A DNA stretch of 64,000 nt. Origin: JANXLS01 sp038227045. GTDB taxonomy: Bacteria > Planctomycetota > SZUA-567 > H5-PLA8. Each line of letters starts with the position of its first letter. Within the stretch, counting starts at the first letter, position 1. A program made the translations under genes and the position numbers. Where the stretch lies: positions 1 through 64,000 of the forward strand of contig JBBRQD010000011.1 of the NCBI GenBank assembly GCA_038227045.1, written 5' to 3'. The notes beneath the pieces were generated by a model. It ran no database searches, was not told the origin of the DNA, and worked only from the letters and a program-made list of their open reading frames with translations. Below are positions 35,127-44,436 of the stretch, piece by piece.

Positions 35127-37516
35127 AAAAAGCACCGCCTTCCCCCACGCTCGATTTGTTCGGCGATCCCGAATCGTTGCCAGTCGCACCGAAATCAGTG
35201 CAGAAAATCGCGCCTGAGAAGCCGCAGCCGCCGGTGACTCCACTGACCTTCGAGCACCTCGCCGAAGTCGCGTTGGAACGGCCGATGCGGAACACATATA
35301 CCTATATCGCCGACGGTGTCCCCGGCACGCTCGCACTCGGCGCGCGCGTCACGGTGCCGTTCGGAAAGGGAACCGCGTCCGGTTTTTACCTGGGCGAACG
35401 GCCTCTTGAAGAATTCAGGCACGCAGGTTTCGATCCGGCGAAATTAAAACCGATTGTCGGCGTCATAGGCGATGGAACCGGCGTAACCGAAGAGCTGGTG
35501 AAACTCGCGCGGTGGATGTCGCGGCACTACGTCTGCCCGCTGGGCATGGTGTTGAAATCGATGCTTCCCATCGGTGTTAAAGAGGGCACGAAATCGAAGA
35601 AGTCGCGCTTTGTTTCCTCGCACTTGAGCGCGAACGAATTGATGATCCAAGCGGCATCGCTCATTGTGAAAAAGGAAAAGCAGGCCGCGATTCTGCGAGC
35701 GTTAGCCGAGCGTTTGAGCTCCGCGCCAGTCGATGCAGCGGAATTGTTGAGCAGCACGAACGCGCCCGTCACGGCGCTCAAGTCGTTGGAGAAATCGAAG
35801 CTGCTGCGCATCGTTGAAAAGTCGAACTTCGAAATCGAAGCGGCGGACACGACGCACGCGCGCACGACAAATCTGATTTTGAACGACGAACAAATCGTGG
35901 CGCTGAAAGAAATCGAAGCGGCGCTGGAATCAAGGGAAGCATCGGGCTTTTTGCTGCAAGGCGTTACGGGCAGCGGCAAGACGGAAGTGTATTTGCGCGC
36001 GCTGCAAATTGCCCTCGCGGCCGGGCGCCAGGCCATCGTACTGGTCCCCGAAATCGCACTGACACCGCAGACTGCCGAACGGTTTCAAAGCCGTCTCGGG
36101 CGCAAACGAGTGGCCGTGTTGGCCAGTGACGAAGCCAAGGGTGAACGGGCCGAAATCTGGCGCGCGATCCGCGCCGGCAAAATCGATGTCGTCGTCGGCG
36201 CGCGTTCCGCACTCTACGCACCGCTGCCGCGCCTGGGGATTATCGTTGTCGACGAAGAGCACGATTCGTCTTACAAATCGCCGGCCGCCCCGCGTTACAA
36301 CGCGCGCGACGCGGCGGTCGCGCTGGCGCGCATCACGCGCTCCACGATTATTCTCGGCAGCGCGACGCCCTGCTTCGAAACATATTACGCGGCGAAGCTG
36401 GGCACGCTAACACGACTGATTTTGTCAAAGCGCGCCACCGGGCAGCCGATGCCTCCGGTGGCTGTCGTCGATCTCAATCGTGAAAATGTGGAGAACGAAA
36501 AATACACGATCGTCTCGCAACTGATGAAGCGCGAACTCGAAAAAACGCTGGCGCGCGGCGAGCAGGCGATTCTGTTTTTGAATCGCCGGGGCTTTTCGAC
36601 AGTCAATAAATGCCTGCGCTGCGGCAACACGGAAAAGTGCGAACGCTGCGACATTGCGCTGACCGGCCACCGCGACAACAAGACTCTGGTCTGCCATTAC
36701 TGCAACACGAAAAGGCCGATGTCGAATGTCTGTTCGATCTGCCACGCGCCCGGCCTGAAGACATGGGGACTCGGCACCGAGCGCGTCGAAGACGAAATCG
36801 TGCGCTTGTTTCCCAGCGTCAAAGACCGCATCGCGCGCATGGACAGCGACACAATGAACAACAGCGACAAGTATGCTCAAACGCTCGGCGCATTCAAAGA
36901 GCGCAAAACCGATATTCTGATCGGCACGCAGATGATCGCGAAGGGGCTGGATTTTCCAGCGGTCACGCTGGTCGGCGTGCTGCTGGCGGACACGGCGCTC
37001 CACATGCCGGACTTCCGAAATCGCGAGCGAACGTTTCAACTCATTTCGCAGGTCGCCGGCCGCGCGGGCCGCAGCGAACTCGGCGGCACAGTCGTCGTTC
37101 AAACTCACTTGCCGACGGATATCTCGATCAAGTACGCCGTCGCGCATGACTTCGAAACATTTTATCTCGAAGAGATGAAAGAGCGGCAAGCGTTCGGTTA
37201 TCCGCCGTTCACGCGACTCGCACGCATCGTCTTATCGAGCAAGAACAAGGAGGCGTTGTCGGGCGGATCGAGCGCGCTGGCCGACGCGCTGAAGATGACC
37301 GTCGCCTCGAATCCAGAATTGAAGTCAATTCAAATACTCGGTCCGAGCGACGCCCCGATTTCGCGCATCCGTGACGCGTTTCGCAAACACATCCTAATCA
37401 AAGCGCCTACAAGCGAACAACTCTCCACGTTGCTCGACGGACCGATGGCGGACATGCTTATGAAATTGAAAGATGTAGACGGCCTCATTGATGTGGATGC
37501 GCTGACGATGCTGTGA
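35123..37516 (+). CDS. priA: Primosomal protein N' (replication restart helicase)
   Basis: 797 residues from GTG at 35123, where GTGA overlaps the arginase stop; the open frame further upstream lies inside rocF. The N-terminal 3'-DNA-binding domain is followed by the helicase: GVTGSGKTEVYL (Walker A), IIVVDEEHDSSYKSP (DEEH box), LGSATPCFE, then the zinc region CLRCGNTEKCERC, CHYCNTKRPMSNVCSIC (eight Cys), and GTQMIAKGLDFPAVTL with QVAGRAGR. It reloads DnaB at stalled forks. Coupling with arginase is a lineage accident as far as can be seen. Confidence 0.95.
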   Translation: MKKAPPSPTLDLFGDPESLPVAPKSVQKIAPEKPQPPVTPLTFEHLAEVALERPMRNTYTYIADGVPGTLALGARVTVPFGKGTASGFYLGERPLEEFRHAGFDPAKLKPIVGVIGDGTGVTEELVKLARWMSRHYVCPLGMVLKSMLPIGVKEGTKSKKSRFVSSHLSANELMIQAASLIVKKEKQAAILRALAERLSSAPVDAAELLSSTNAPVTALKSLEKSKLLRIVEKSNFEIEAADTTHARTTNLILNDEQIVALKEIEAALESREASGFLLQGVTGSGKTEVYLRALQIALAAGRQAIVLVPEIALTPQTAERFQSRLGRKRVAVLASDEAKGERAEIWRAIRAGKIDVVVGARSALYAPLPRLGIIVVDEEHDSSYKSPAAPRYNARDAAVALARITRSTIILGSATPCFETYYAAKLGTLTRLILSKRATGQPMPPVAVVDLNRENVENEKYTIVSQLMKRELEKTLARGEQAILFLNRRGFSTVNKCLRCGNTEKCERCDIALTGHRDNKTLVCHYCNTKRPMSNVCSICHAPGLKTWGLGTERVEDEIVRLFPSVKDRIARMDSDTMNNSDKYAQTLGAFKERKTDILIGTQMIAKGLDFPAVTLVGVLLADTALHMPDFRNRERTFQLISQVAGRAGRSELGGTVVVQTHLPTDISIKYAVAHDFETFYLEEMKERQAFGYPPFTRLARIVLSSKNKEALSGGSSALADALKMTVASNPELKSIQILGPSDAPISRIRDAFRKHILIKAPTSEQLSTLLDGPMADMLMKLKDVDGLIDVDALTML

Positions 37517-37595
37517 AGGTTACCCTTCATTTACCTTGACCCCCACGCCATTTCCTTGTTTGAAGAGGATGAGAAATCCGCTAGATTTGGGGGCC

Positions 37596-40500
37596 ATGAG
37601 AGCGATGCCCACCCTTTTTCTTGCCGCGTGTGTCGTGTTGGCTGGAATCGCTACGTTTGGAATTCAAGCCGAAGAGCTTGAGAAAACGCCCGCGCAATTG
37701 ATCGAGCAACTGCGCTCGGACGATTTCGATCAGCGTCAAACCGCCGCGCTTAAGCTGGAGAAGCAGGCCGAAACCGCGCGGTCGGCGCTTGAAGCGGCAG
37801 CGAAGGACGACGACGCCGAAGTGCGGACGCTGGTTTCCAAATTGCTCGCGAAACTGTCAAAAGCTACGCTGCGGATCCATGTGTTCGACAGCGACAACAA
37901 GCCCCTGAGCAATAGCGAAGGAACGATCGTCGTCGGCGACACCTCTTCGCAGGACGAAGCGTGGCAGCAGCATGAAACGCCGTTGAAACTGGATGCCGAC
38001 GGCAAAGCCGATTTAAAAATTCAAACGATTGGGCTGGTCCGCATTCAACTCAAATTCCCGGGATTTCTAGCGGAAGATGGTTCCTGGTCGGCCGTTGAAG
38101 CGCACGGCGGATTGAATCACGTCGTCATCACGCTCGACAAAGGCGGATCGCTTCACGGCACGCTCGCAAATGCCGCGGGCAAGCCGGTCAAGGATTCGAG
38201 CATCATGCTGTTCACGGGCGTGCGCTTCGATCCTGAGACGTTTCAGATGCAGCTCCTTTGTTCCATGCAGATGCTCAACGGCGTGCCGTTCCTCAACAAC
38301 AACAATGTCATTGCGGCGGAAGTCGGAACGGGGCGGGTCGCGCAAGCCGGCGAGGATGGAAAGTGGCGTCTTGAGAATGTGGCCGAGGGCGTGTACACGT
38401 GTGTGGCGCAGGCGCCCGGCCACTATCCGGCGCTGGGCGCGATGGTGCGCGTGCGCGAGGGTGTGGCGACAGCGGTGCCGGGCATAGTCCTGAAGGAGCG
38501 CCACGCGGGAAAGATTGAGTTAAAATTAAAGAAGGCCGACGGAAACGCGCGGACCAAAGAGACTGTCTCGGTGTTCGTCACGCCTGTTTATTCAGGTGCT
38601 CTCAAAGAGCGTATGCAGGCGGCCGCGCGAAACGTTGCCGTTCACAGCGATCAAAAGGAAACCGATGAAAATGGCGCGGTGGAAATAGACGATCTTTCGC
38701 CGGGAAAATACCAAGTCGCCGTCACCGCGGAGACTGACGACAAAGGCGAAAACGGCGGCACGTTGATTCAGACGGAGATTGAGATCAAGCCGGGCGAAAC
38801 AGTGCGGCTCGAGCAACTCGAGCCGATCAAAAAAGAGCCGGCCAAGAATGGCTCGATCAAGGGCCGGATCATGACCGCGAATGCCAAGGGTGCGAAGGGA
38901 CTTCAGGTGCGCGTGGCGACGGAAGAGAATTGGGCAAGCCTGATGGCCACGCCGCAAAACCAGCCGAATCAAATTCCGTCCAATCTCGTGACTGAAGTCG
39001 CGACGGATTCAAAAGGCTTTTACCGATTTGAGAATTTGGCGCCGGGAAAGTACGCCGTTGAATTCCACCCCGAGTGGGAGGAAGGGACCGGCGGGCCGCG
39101 CGGTTATGTGTTCGGAATTGAAGTGGCGCTGGGGCAGCAGACCCTCGCCCCGGAAGTGACGTTGAAAGCCGAAGTTGTCGAAACGCTTACCGAAATCAAA
39201 GGCCGTGTGTTGCTGCCCGGCGGCGAACCGGTATTGAATGCGGAAGTGCAGTATATTTGCCCTTTTCGCCAGAACACCACCACTTCAACTCAGGACAACG
39301 GTGCCTTCACCTGCCGGGTTCAGCGCGTGAAGGTGCCGGCGGCCGGCGATGCCCCAGTGGATGCGGCGCTTAAGGAATATATTTTTTTTCGTCACGCGGG
39401 TTGCAAACCTTGCGTGGCGGAAGCGCCGTTCGATGCCGACAAAGATTATAAACTTCAGGCACAGGATTACGGGTCGCTGCGCATCACCGTCACTGACGAT
39501 CAGGGGAAACCGCTTTCCGGCGTCGCCTTATCGCCGGTTAACGAATCAAGATCTCCCTTCTACGTCCAGAAGAATCCGCACAACGCCGTCACCAATGCAA
39601 AAGGCGTTGCGCGACTGAACGGACTCGCCACCGGCCCCCGCGAATTTCTGGCGACGCTGAAAGGATATTTTTTGCCATTGCACGCGGGGCGGGTGGAGGT
39701 TGTGGCCGACGAAGAGAAGGACATTAAATGGGTCATGCGGCCGGGCCTGCGGATTGATGCGAGCGTGCGGTTGCCGGAGGGGTTTTCGCCGTCCGTCACC
39801 ATGGCGACGCTGGACGACTGGCGTTTCGAACCCGTCGGAGCGAACGGTACCTTTTCGTTTTCAGGCGTGACGCCGGGTGACCATTATTTGAGCGTCAAAG
39901 CCCCCGGGCTTATGGCGAAACTGCCGGTCGCGTTTAAATTGTCCTATGATCTGGAGAAAATCGACGCCACAAAACCGCGGAACGTGGTCATCGAACTCGT
40001 GCAGCCCGGCGGTATCGCCATCGATTGCGGCGTTGAATTCGCGGGTTGCGCGGCGCAGCTCGTACACGCGGCAACACTCAATGCCACTCAAGCGTATCCC
40101 GCTCCTTATGGTCAAATTGCGGGCGCAGTGGATAGTGATGGCCGGGCCGAATTCCGGAATCTTCCGCCGGGGCAGTACCAATTGTCGGTATTCGAAAACA
40201 GCCTGACGACCGGCACGGCATCGCCGGGAGAATTAACCGCGACTCCCTCCGCCGAACTTTTTGAAGTCAAGCCGGTTGTGACGGTCGCCGCGCTTACGGC
40301 GCTCGAAGCGGTGAAGTCCAATCTAAAACGCGGCACGGCAACGGCGTCGGGTCGCGTCCGCATCACATCGTTTCCTCTGGGGACCGACACTGAAAAGACT
40401 GCCACCATCAGTTTGAAAGTGCAGGGCCGTCATGCAGTGGCGGAGGGCAGTTTGCAGGAGACGATCGACGTGTATACGCATTCCGCCGAACCGTTGATCG

Positions 40501-40808
40501 TGGGCAAACCGCCGGAGAATTTCAAGCCGCACGTTCCGGGGACTTTTGAAATCAAGTCGCTGCCGGCCGGAGAGTATTCCGTTTTCGCGACGTTGAATCT
40601 CACTGACGATGACGAAGCCGAATTTGCACCGCCCAAAGAACCCATCCGCACGTTGATCGGTTCTTTTACCATTAAAGATGGCGAGAAATTGAATGTGGGC
40701 GAGTTGAAATTCGACGCGCTGGATCTGCGCGCAGCGGGCAAACCGCAAAAAGACATTTTGAAAATGTACCTGCTGCCGGAGGATCGGGCGCAGGAATTTG
40801 AGCCGTAG
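37596..40808 (+). CDS. Giant secreted carboxypeptidase-regulatory-like (Ig-like) repeat protein
   Basis: 1070 residues from the ATG at 37596 (MRAMPTLFLAACVVLAG, a signal peptide). A HEAT-like module comes first (LRSDDFDQRQTAALKL, about residues 25-95), similar to the protein at 22814. It is followed by at least six prealbumin-like beta sandwiches of the CarboxypepD_reg/SdrD-B type, each with the pattern G.V....G.P...A.V and 'GKY.V' (DLSPGKYQVAVTAE, NLAPGKYAVEFHPE, NLPPGQYQLSVFE, SLPAGEYSVFATL). No catalytic domain is seen. It is probably an extracytoplasmic scaffold or adhesin; partner unknown. Confidence 0.75.
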   Translation: MRAMPTLFLAACVVLAGIATFGIQAEELEKTPAQLIEQLRSDDFDQRQTAALKLEKQAETARSALEAAAKDDDAEVRTLVSKLLAKLSKATLRIHVFDSDNKPLSNSEGTIVVGDTSSQDEAWQQHETPLKLDADGKADLKIQTIGLVRIQLKFPGFLAEDGSWSAVEAHGGLNHVVITLDKGGSLHGTLANAAGKPVKDSSIMLFTGVRFDPETFQMQLLCSMQMLNGVPFLNNNNVIAAEVGTGRVAQAGEDGKWRLENVAEGVYTCVAQAPGHYPALGAMVRVREGVATAVPGIVLKERHAGKIELKLKKADGNARTKETVSVFVTPVYSGALKERMQAAARNVAVHSDQKETDENGAVEIDDLSPGKYQVAVTAETDDKGENGGTLIQTEIEIKPGETVRLEQLEPIKKEPAKNGSIKGRIMTANAKGAKGLQVRVATEENWASLMATPQNQPNQIPSNLVTEVATDSKGFYRFENLAPGKYAVEFHPEWEEGTGGPRGYVFGIEVALGQQTLAPEVTLKAEVVETLTEIKGRVLLPGGEPVLNAEVQYICPFRQNTTTSTQDNGAFTCRVQRVKVPAAGDAPVDAALKEYIFFRHAGCKPCVAEAPFDADKDYKLQAQDYGSLRITVTDDQGKPLSGVALSPVNESRSPFYVQKNPHNAVTNAKGVARLNGLATGPREFLATLKGYFLPLHAGRVEVVADEEKDIKWVMRPGLRIDASVRLPEGFSPSVTMATLDDWRFEPVGANGTFSFSGVTPGDHYLSVKAPGLMAKLPVAFKLSYDLEKIDATKPRNVVIELVQPGGIAIDCGVEFAGCAAQLVHAATLNATQAYPAPYGQIAGAVDSDGRAEFRNLPPGQYQLSVFENSLTTGTASPGELTATPSAELFEVKPVVTVAALTALEAVKSNLKRGTATASGRVRITSFPLGTDTEKTATISLKVQGRHAVAEGSLQETIDVYTHSAEPLIVGKPPENFKPHVPGTFEIKSLPAGEYSVFATLNLTDDDEAEFAPPKEPIRTLIGSFTIKDGEKLNVGELKFDALDLRAAGKPQKDILKMYLLPEDRAQEFEP

Positions 40809-40833
40809 AAAAATAAAGCCGCGAACGAAAGGG

Positions 40834-41514
40834 TCAGGCGTCCTTGCGGTCTTCCAGGACGTAGCCGACGCCTCGCACCGTGTGAATCAATTTGTGCTCG
40901 AAGGGGTCATCGACTTTCGAGCGCAGGCGGCGCATGTGGACGTCGACGATATTCGTGCCGCAATCGAAATTCATATCCCAGACTTGCTCGGCGATCAGTG
41001 TTCGGGAGAGGACTTCGCCGGCGCGGCGGGCCATCAGCGACAACAGCGCGAATTCTTTGGGCGTCAGTTCCATGCGTTTTGCGGCGCGATGGGCTTTGTG
41101 GCGGACGAAATCGATTTCGAGATCGGCGATGCGCAGGGTTGTGTCGGCGAGCGTTTTTCCGCGGCGCAGCAGCGAGCGGATGCGCGCGAGCAGTTCCGAA
41201 AAAGCGAACGGCTTGACGAGATAATCGTCCGCGCCGAGCTCAAGGCCCTTGACGCGGTCGTGCACGGCGTCGCGGGCGGTAAGCACCAGAACCGGCGTGT
41301 TGACTTTGGCCTCCCGCAGCTTTTGCAGGACCGTCCAGCCATCCATCGTAGGAAGCATGACGTCCAAAATAATCAGCTCGTAGCCCGCGGACGTGGCCTG
41401 AGTCAGACCCTGCTGGCCATCCCCGGCCACATCCACGACGTAACCATTCTCTCCCAAACCTTTTTGGAGATACGTGGCGGCTTTCAATTCATCTTCGACT
41501 ACGAGCAATTTCAT
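40834..41514 (-). CDS. OmpR-family response regulator (CusR/heavy-metal type)
   Basis: 226 residues. The receiver domain has the acidic pair (VVEDE), the phosphorylated Asp in LIILDVMLPTMDGW and the Lys in LVKPFAFSELLARI; the winged helix ends VHMRRLRSKVDDPFEHKLIHTVRGVGYVL. VRHKAHRAAKRMELTPKEFALL places it close to CusR/CopR-like heavy-metal regulators by recollection. No sensor kinase lies next to it; the kinase at 30566 belongs to another type and is 8 kb away. Its 5' region (41515-41767) contains the palindrome ATTGT-c-ACAAT. Confidence 0.9.
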   Translation of the reverse strand: MKLLVVEDELKAATYLQKGLGENGYVVDVAGDGQQGLTQATSAGYELIILDVMLPTMDGWTVLQKLREAKVNTPVLVLTARDAVHDRVKGLELGADDYLVKPFAFSELLARIRSLLRRGKTLADTTLRIADLEIDFVRHKAHRAAKRMELTPKEFALLSLMARRAGEVLSRTLIAEQVWDMNFDCGTNIVDVHMRRLRSKVDDPFEHKLIHTVRGVGYVLEDRKDA

Positions 41515-41653
41515 CGCGCGTGATTCCTTATGCAGATCTGTAGCACTACAGTACCCTAAAGCCCCACGCGCTTCAGGATATTTTGCGATCGTTCGCGTTC
41601 ATTTTGCTTATTTAAGAGCAAGACGCGGTTTCCAGCAATACTCCGATGAAAGT

Positions 41654-41664
41654 ATTGTCACAAT
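41654..41664. promoter_or_regulatory. Short palindrome between the response regulator and speD-speE
   Basis: ATTGT-c-ACAAT with perfect 5-base arms, about 140 bases upstream of the regulator start and about 100 before the fusion gene. Copper-type regulators often bind dyads that include TTGTCA, so it is a candidate site; support is weak. Confidence 0.25.
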
Positions 41665-41767
41665 CCAGTCATTTATTTTTAGCCATATTCTGTGCGCATT
41701 GCGAGTATCTCTGCTGTAAAATCCCGGTCCCAAATCTATTGCTATTTTTTAGTTCAGAGGATCTCGC

Positions 41768-43153
41768 ATGAACACACTAGGCATGCACCTGGTTTGTGAA
41801 TTGAATGGCTGTAATCCGAGCATTTTGACAAAGGTGCCTGCGATCAAGCACGCGATGGAGGCAGCGGCGGTGTCCGCCAACGCGACGATCCTGAATAGTT
41901 ATTTTCATCAATTCTCAGCGATTGGCGTCAATGGATTATTGTGCCTGGCTGAATCGCATATTTCGATCCACACCTGGCCGGAAAACGGCTACGCAGCGGT
42001 CGATATTTTTACGTGCGGCGAGCATACAAAACCGCATCTTGCCATACAAATGCTTGCCGCGACACTCGAAGCCACCCAGGTTCAGGTTCGCGAATTGACG
42101 CGCGGCCAGCCGACGTCCGAACCCAATGTCTTCTGCAACAGCGACACGACGGCGGCATCCGCGACGGGTGGCGTGACACATTTGGAACCTATGGAGGCCG
42201 TCGACGCATCGCGCAAAGAGCGGCGATCGTGGTACGTGGAAGACGCCGATCCGCATGAACGCCACCTTTATGAGGTGGCCGAGTGGCTGTACAGCGACAC
42301 GAGCGAATTCCAGAATATCGGCATCATCAAAAACCGTTCCTATGGCAAAATTCTGCTGCTGGACGGCGCGGTGCAGTCGGCCGAGCGCGACGAGTACATG
42401 TATCACGAGACGCTGATTCATCCGGCCATGATCGCGCACCAGAACCCGAAGAGCGTGCTCGTTCTCGGCGGCGGCGAAGGCGCGTCGTTGCGGGAGGTCT
42501 TGAAACATCGCACCGTGTCGCAGGCAACGATGGTGGACATCGACGGCGATGTCGTCGAGTGCTGCCGCAAGTTGCTGCCCGAATGGTCCGCGGGCTCGTA
42601 TGAGGATTCGCGCGCGCGGCTGGTCATCGCCGACGGGAAAAAATGGATCGAGGAGACGCCGGAAAAATTCGACGTGATCTTCATGGACCTGACCGACCAG
42701 ATCGATTTGGGGCCGAGCTTCGCGTTGTACACGAAGGACTTTTATAAAACCGTGGCCTCGCGGCTCAATCCTGGCGGGATTTTCCTGGTTCAAGCGGGCG
42801 AGTTGAGCGTGTGCGAATATTTCTCGCATTCGACGATCCGCAAAACGCTCGGCACCGCGTTCAGCCAGGTGCGCACCTACTGCCAGCACATTCCGACGTT
42901 TTTCGCTCAGTGGTCGTGGGTCGCGGCGAGCAACGGCGGCGCGTCACTGGACATCGCGACGGATGAAGTGAACGCACGCATTGCGGCGCGCGTCGAAGGC
43001 AAACTGAAGTTCTACGACGGCAATGCCCACTTGCGCATGTTCACGTTGACCAAGGATCTCGCCGCGCTGCTGCAGAACAGCGGCACGATCGCGCTGAATG
43101 CCGAACAATTCGAGCGCGAATACGAAGAGAGCCAGAAAGTCTATTGCGATTGA
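41768..43153 (+). CDS. speD-speE: S-adenosylmethionine decarboxylase - spermidine synthase fusion
   Basis: 461 residues. Residues 1-120 are a prokaryotic AdoMet decarboxylase: Glu62-Ser63 is the self-cleavage site that makes the pyruvoyl group, with His68 and Cys83 at the same positions as in the Thermotoga enzyme. A 25-residue linker joins it to a spermidine synthase (residues about 150-461) with DGAVQSAERDEYMYHE, VLVLGGGEGASLREV, VDIDGDVVE and FMDLTDQID. The fusion would make decarboxylated SAM and transfer aminopropyl in one chain. An AGAGGA precedes the ATG. No ornithine decarboxylase is present in the window. Confidence 0.94.
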   Translation: MNTLGMHLVCELNGCNPSILTKVPAIKHAMEAAAVSANATILNSYFHQFSAIGVNGLLCLAESHISIHTWPENGYAAVDIFTCGEHTKPHLAIQMLAATLEATQVQVRELTRGQPTSEPNVFCNSDTTAASATGGVTHLEPMEAVDASRKERRSWYVEDADPHERHLYEVAEWLYSDTSEFQNIGIIKNRSYGKILLLDGAVQSAERDEYMYHETLIHPAMIAHQNPKSVLVLGGGEGASLREVLKHRTVSQATMVDIDGDVVECCRKLLPEWSAGSYEDSRARLVIADGKKWIEETPEKFDVIFMDLTDQIDLGPSFALYTKDFYKTVASRLNPGGIFLVQAGELSVCEYFSHSTIRKTLGTAFSQVRTYCQHIPTFFAQWSWVAASNGGASLDIATDEVNARIAARVEGKLKFYDGNAHLRMFTLTKDLAALLQNSGTIALNAEQFEREYEESQKVYCD

Positions 43154-43157
43154 ACGG

Positions 43158-43265
43158 CCCATTTACCATTTCTCATTTGCCATTTTTCATTTTTCATTTT
43201 CGTTAACGAATTTGTGAGTTGTTTCAATGGAAAATGAAAAATGGTAAATGGACAATGGGAAATGG
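43158..43265. repeat. Intergenic inverted repeat, CCATTTACCATTT type
   Basis: The left arm (CCATTTACCATTTCTCATTT..., 43158-43201) and the right arm (43226-43265) are complementary over about 36 bases with a few slips; both are built of CATTT units. It lies between the speD-speE fusion and the GNAT gene and supplies a spurious upstream ATG for the latter. Confidence 0.85.
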
Positions 43266-43275
43266 ATTTGTTCGA

Positions 43276-44436
43276 ATGACTCTATCTCTTGAAATTGCAA
43301 ACGACGATGGCTTGCGCCGGCTGTATGCGTTCTACATGCGGCAGCTCGGCCAGCCGTTTTTCATCGACGTTTCCGGCCCTCCACCGCTGATGAGGCCGGA
43401 GCGCTTCGCGGAGTATTGCACGGAGAACGACAGCGCGATGCTGCTGTGTCTTCGCGGGCAGGAACTCGCCGGCTGCACGCATTTTCGGGACAAGCAGCCG
43501 GGCTTGGAACTGGCAAACTTCGATACGGTTTTTTTTGACGGATATCCAGCGGCCGGTTCACAAGAAGCGGCCGAATTTGGCGCGTGTTTTCGCGCAGCCT
43601 GCACTGCTCAAAAGCTCAGCCGCGTGCAGCTTCTGGCGCTCAAGGAGGAATCGGAGAAGATCGGGCTTTTGAAAGCAATCGGATTCAAGAGCGAAGGCGT
43701 GCTGCGCGAGCATTATTTTTTTGGTGGTGCGTACCACGACCTGGTCATGCTGGGGTGGACTTCCGATGACCGTTCCGCGCGGCTGGCGGCGCTGGCAGAG
43801 GAAGAAGAAGGTGCCGACAGCGCGATTCTAGCACGTCCACCGGCATCGCGAGCGGCACCGGGCACGTCATCGCTTCAAAAAGGAATTCTGTCCCGGCGCG
43901 TCGGCCCGGACGACGCCGGATTGCTGATCCGCTGGTACGGCGATCCGTTGATTCAGGCGACGATCGAAGACGAGGAGCTTTCGCCCGAAGGCTTGCGCGC
44001 GAAGGTAGACAAACTGGCCGGGCTGGATGAATTTCAAGACGGCGAATGCGCATTTATCATTGAATTCGACGGCGAGCCGGCCGCGCTGGCGCATTACATG
44101 TGGTTCGATTGGGTGAGCCGCACGGTGGAACTTGATTTTTTTCTTGCGCCCGGTTTGCATGCCGGACCGTTCATGGCTCGATTGGTGCTGCGCGAGATTG
44201 GGCGCATCGCGTTTGAAGGGTTCCATATTCACAAAATGTACGGGTTCACGTATGCAAATAATGACATGAGCCTGCGCCTCAACGCGAATTTTCTTGAAAC
44301 CGAAGCGATTTTAAAGGACTATCTGCCACGCGCAGGCGGCGGGGCGGACGTGCATGTGCAAGGGATGCTGGCGAGCGATTATTACCGAAAATTCGCGCGA
44401 CTCGCCCGAATTCAAAAGGAACCGAATGGCCGTTGA
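43276..44436 (+). CDS. Protein with two GNAT-type acetyltransferase domains
   Basis: 386 residues from the ATG at 43276; the earlier in-frame ATG at 43219 is inside the inverted repeat. The first half (residues 1-175) has a degenerate GNAT fold (LLALKEESEKIGLLKAIGFKSEGVLREHY). The second half (about 200-360) has another (ECAFIIEFDGEPAALAHY, MARLVLREIGRIAFEGF, IHKMYGFTYANNDMSLRLNANF). The second keeps the typical 'neighbour strand then N.MS.R...' end. Substrate unknown. Its last 11 bases overlap the ABC transporter gene. Confidence 0.75.
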   Translation: MTLSLEIANDDGLRRLYAFYMRQLGQPFFIDVSGPPPLMRPERFAEYCTENDSAMLLCLRGQELAGCTHFRDKQPGLELANFDTVFFDGYPAAGSQEAAEFGACFRAACTAQKLSRVQLLALKEESEKIGLLKAIGFKSEGVLREHYFFGGAYHDLVMLGWTSDDRSARLAALAEEEEGADSAILARPPASRAAPGTSSLQKGILSRRVGPDDAGLLIRWYGDPLIQATIEDEELSPEGLRAKVDKLAGLDEFQDGECAFIIEFDGEPAALAHYMWFDWVSRTVELDFFLAPGLHAGPFMARLVLREIGRIAFEGFHIHKMYGFTYANNDMSLRLNANFLETEAILKDYLPRAGGGADVHVQGMLASDYYRKFARLARIQKEPNGR

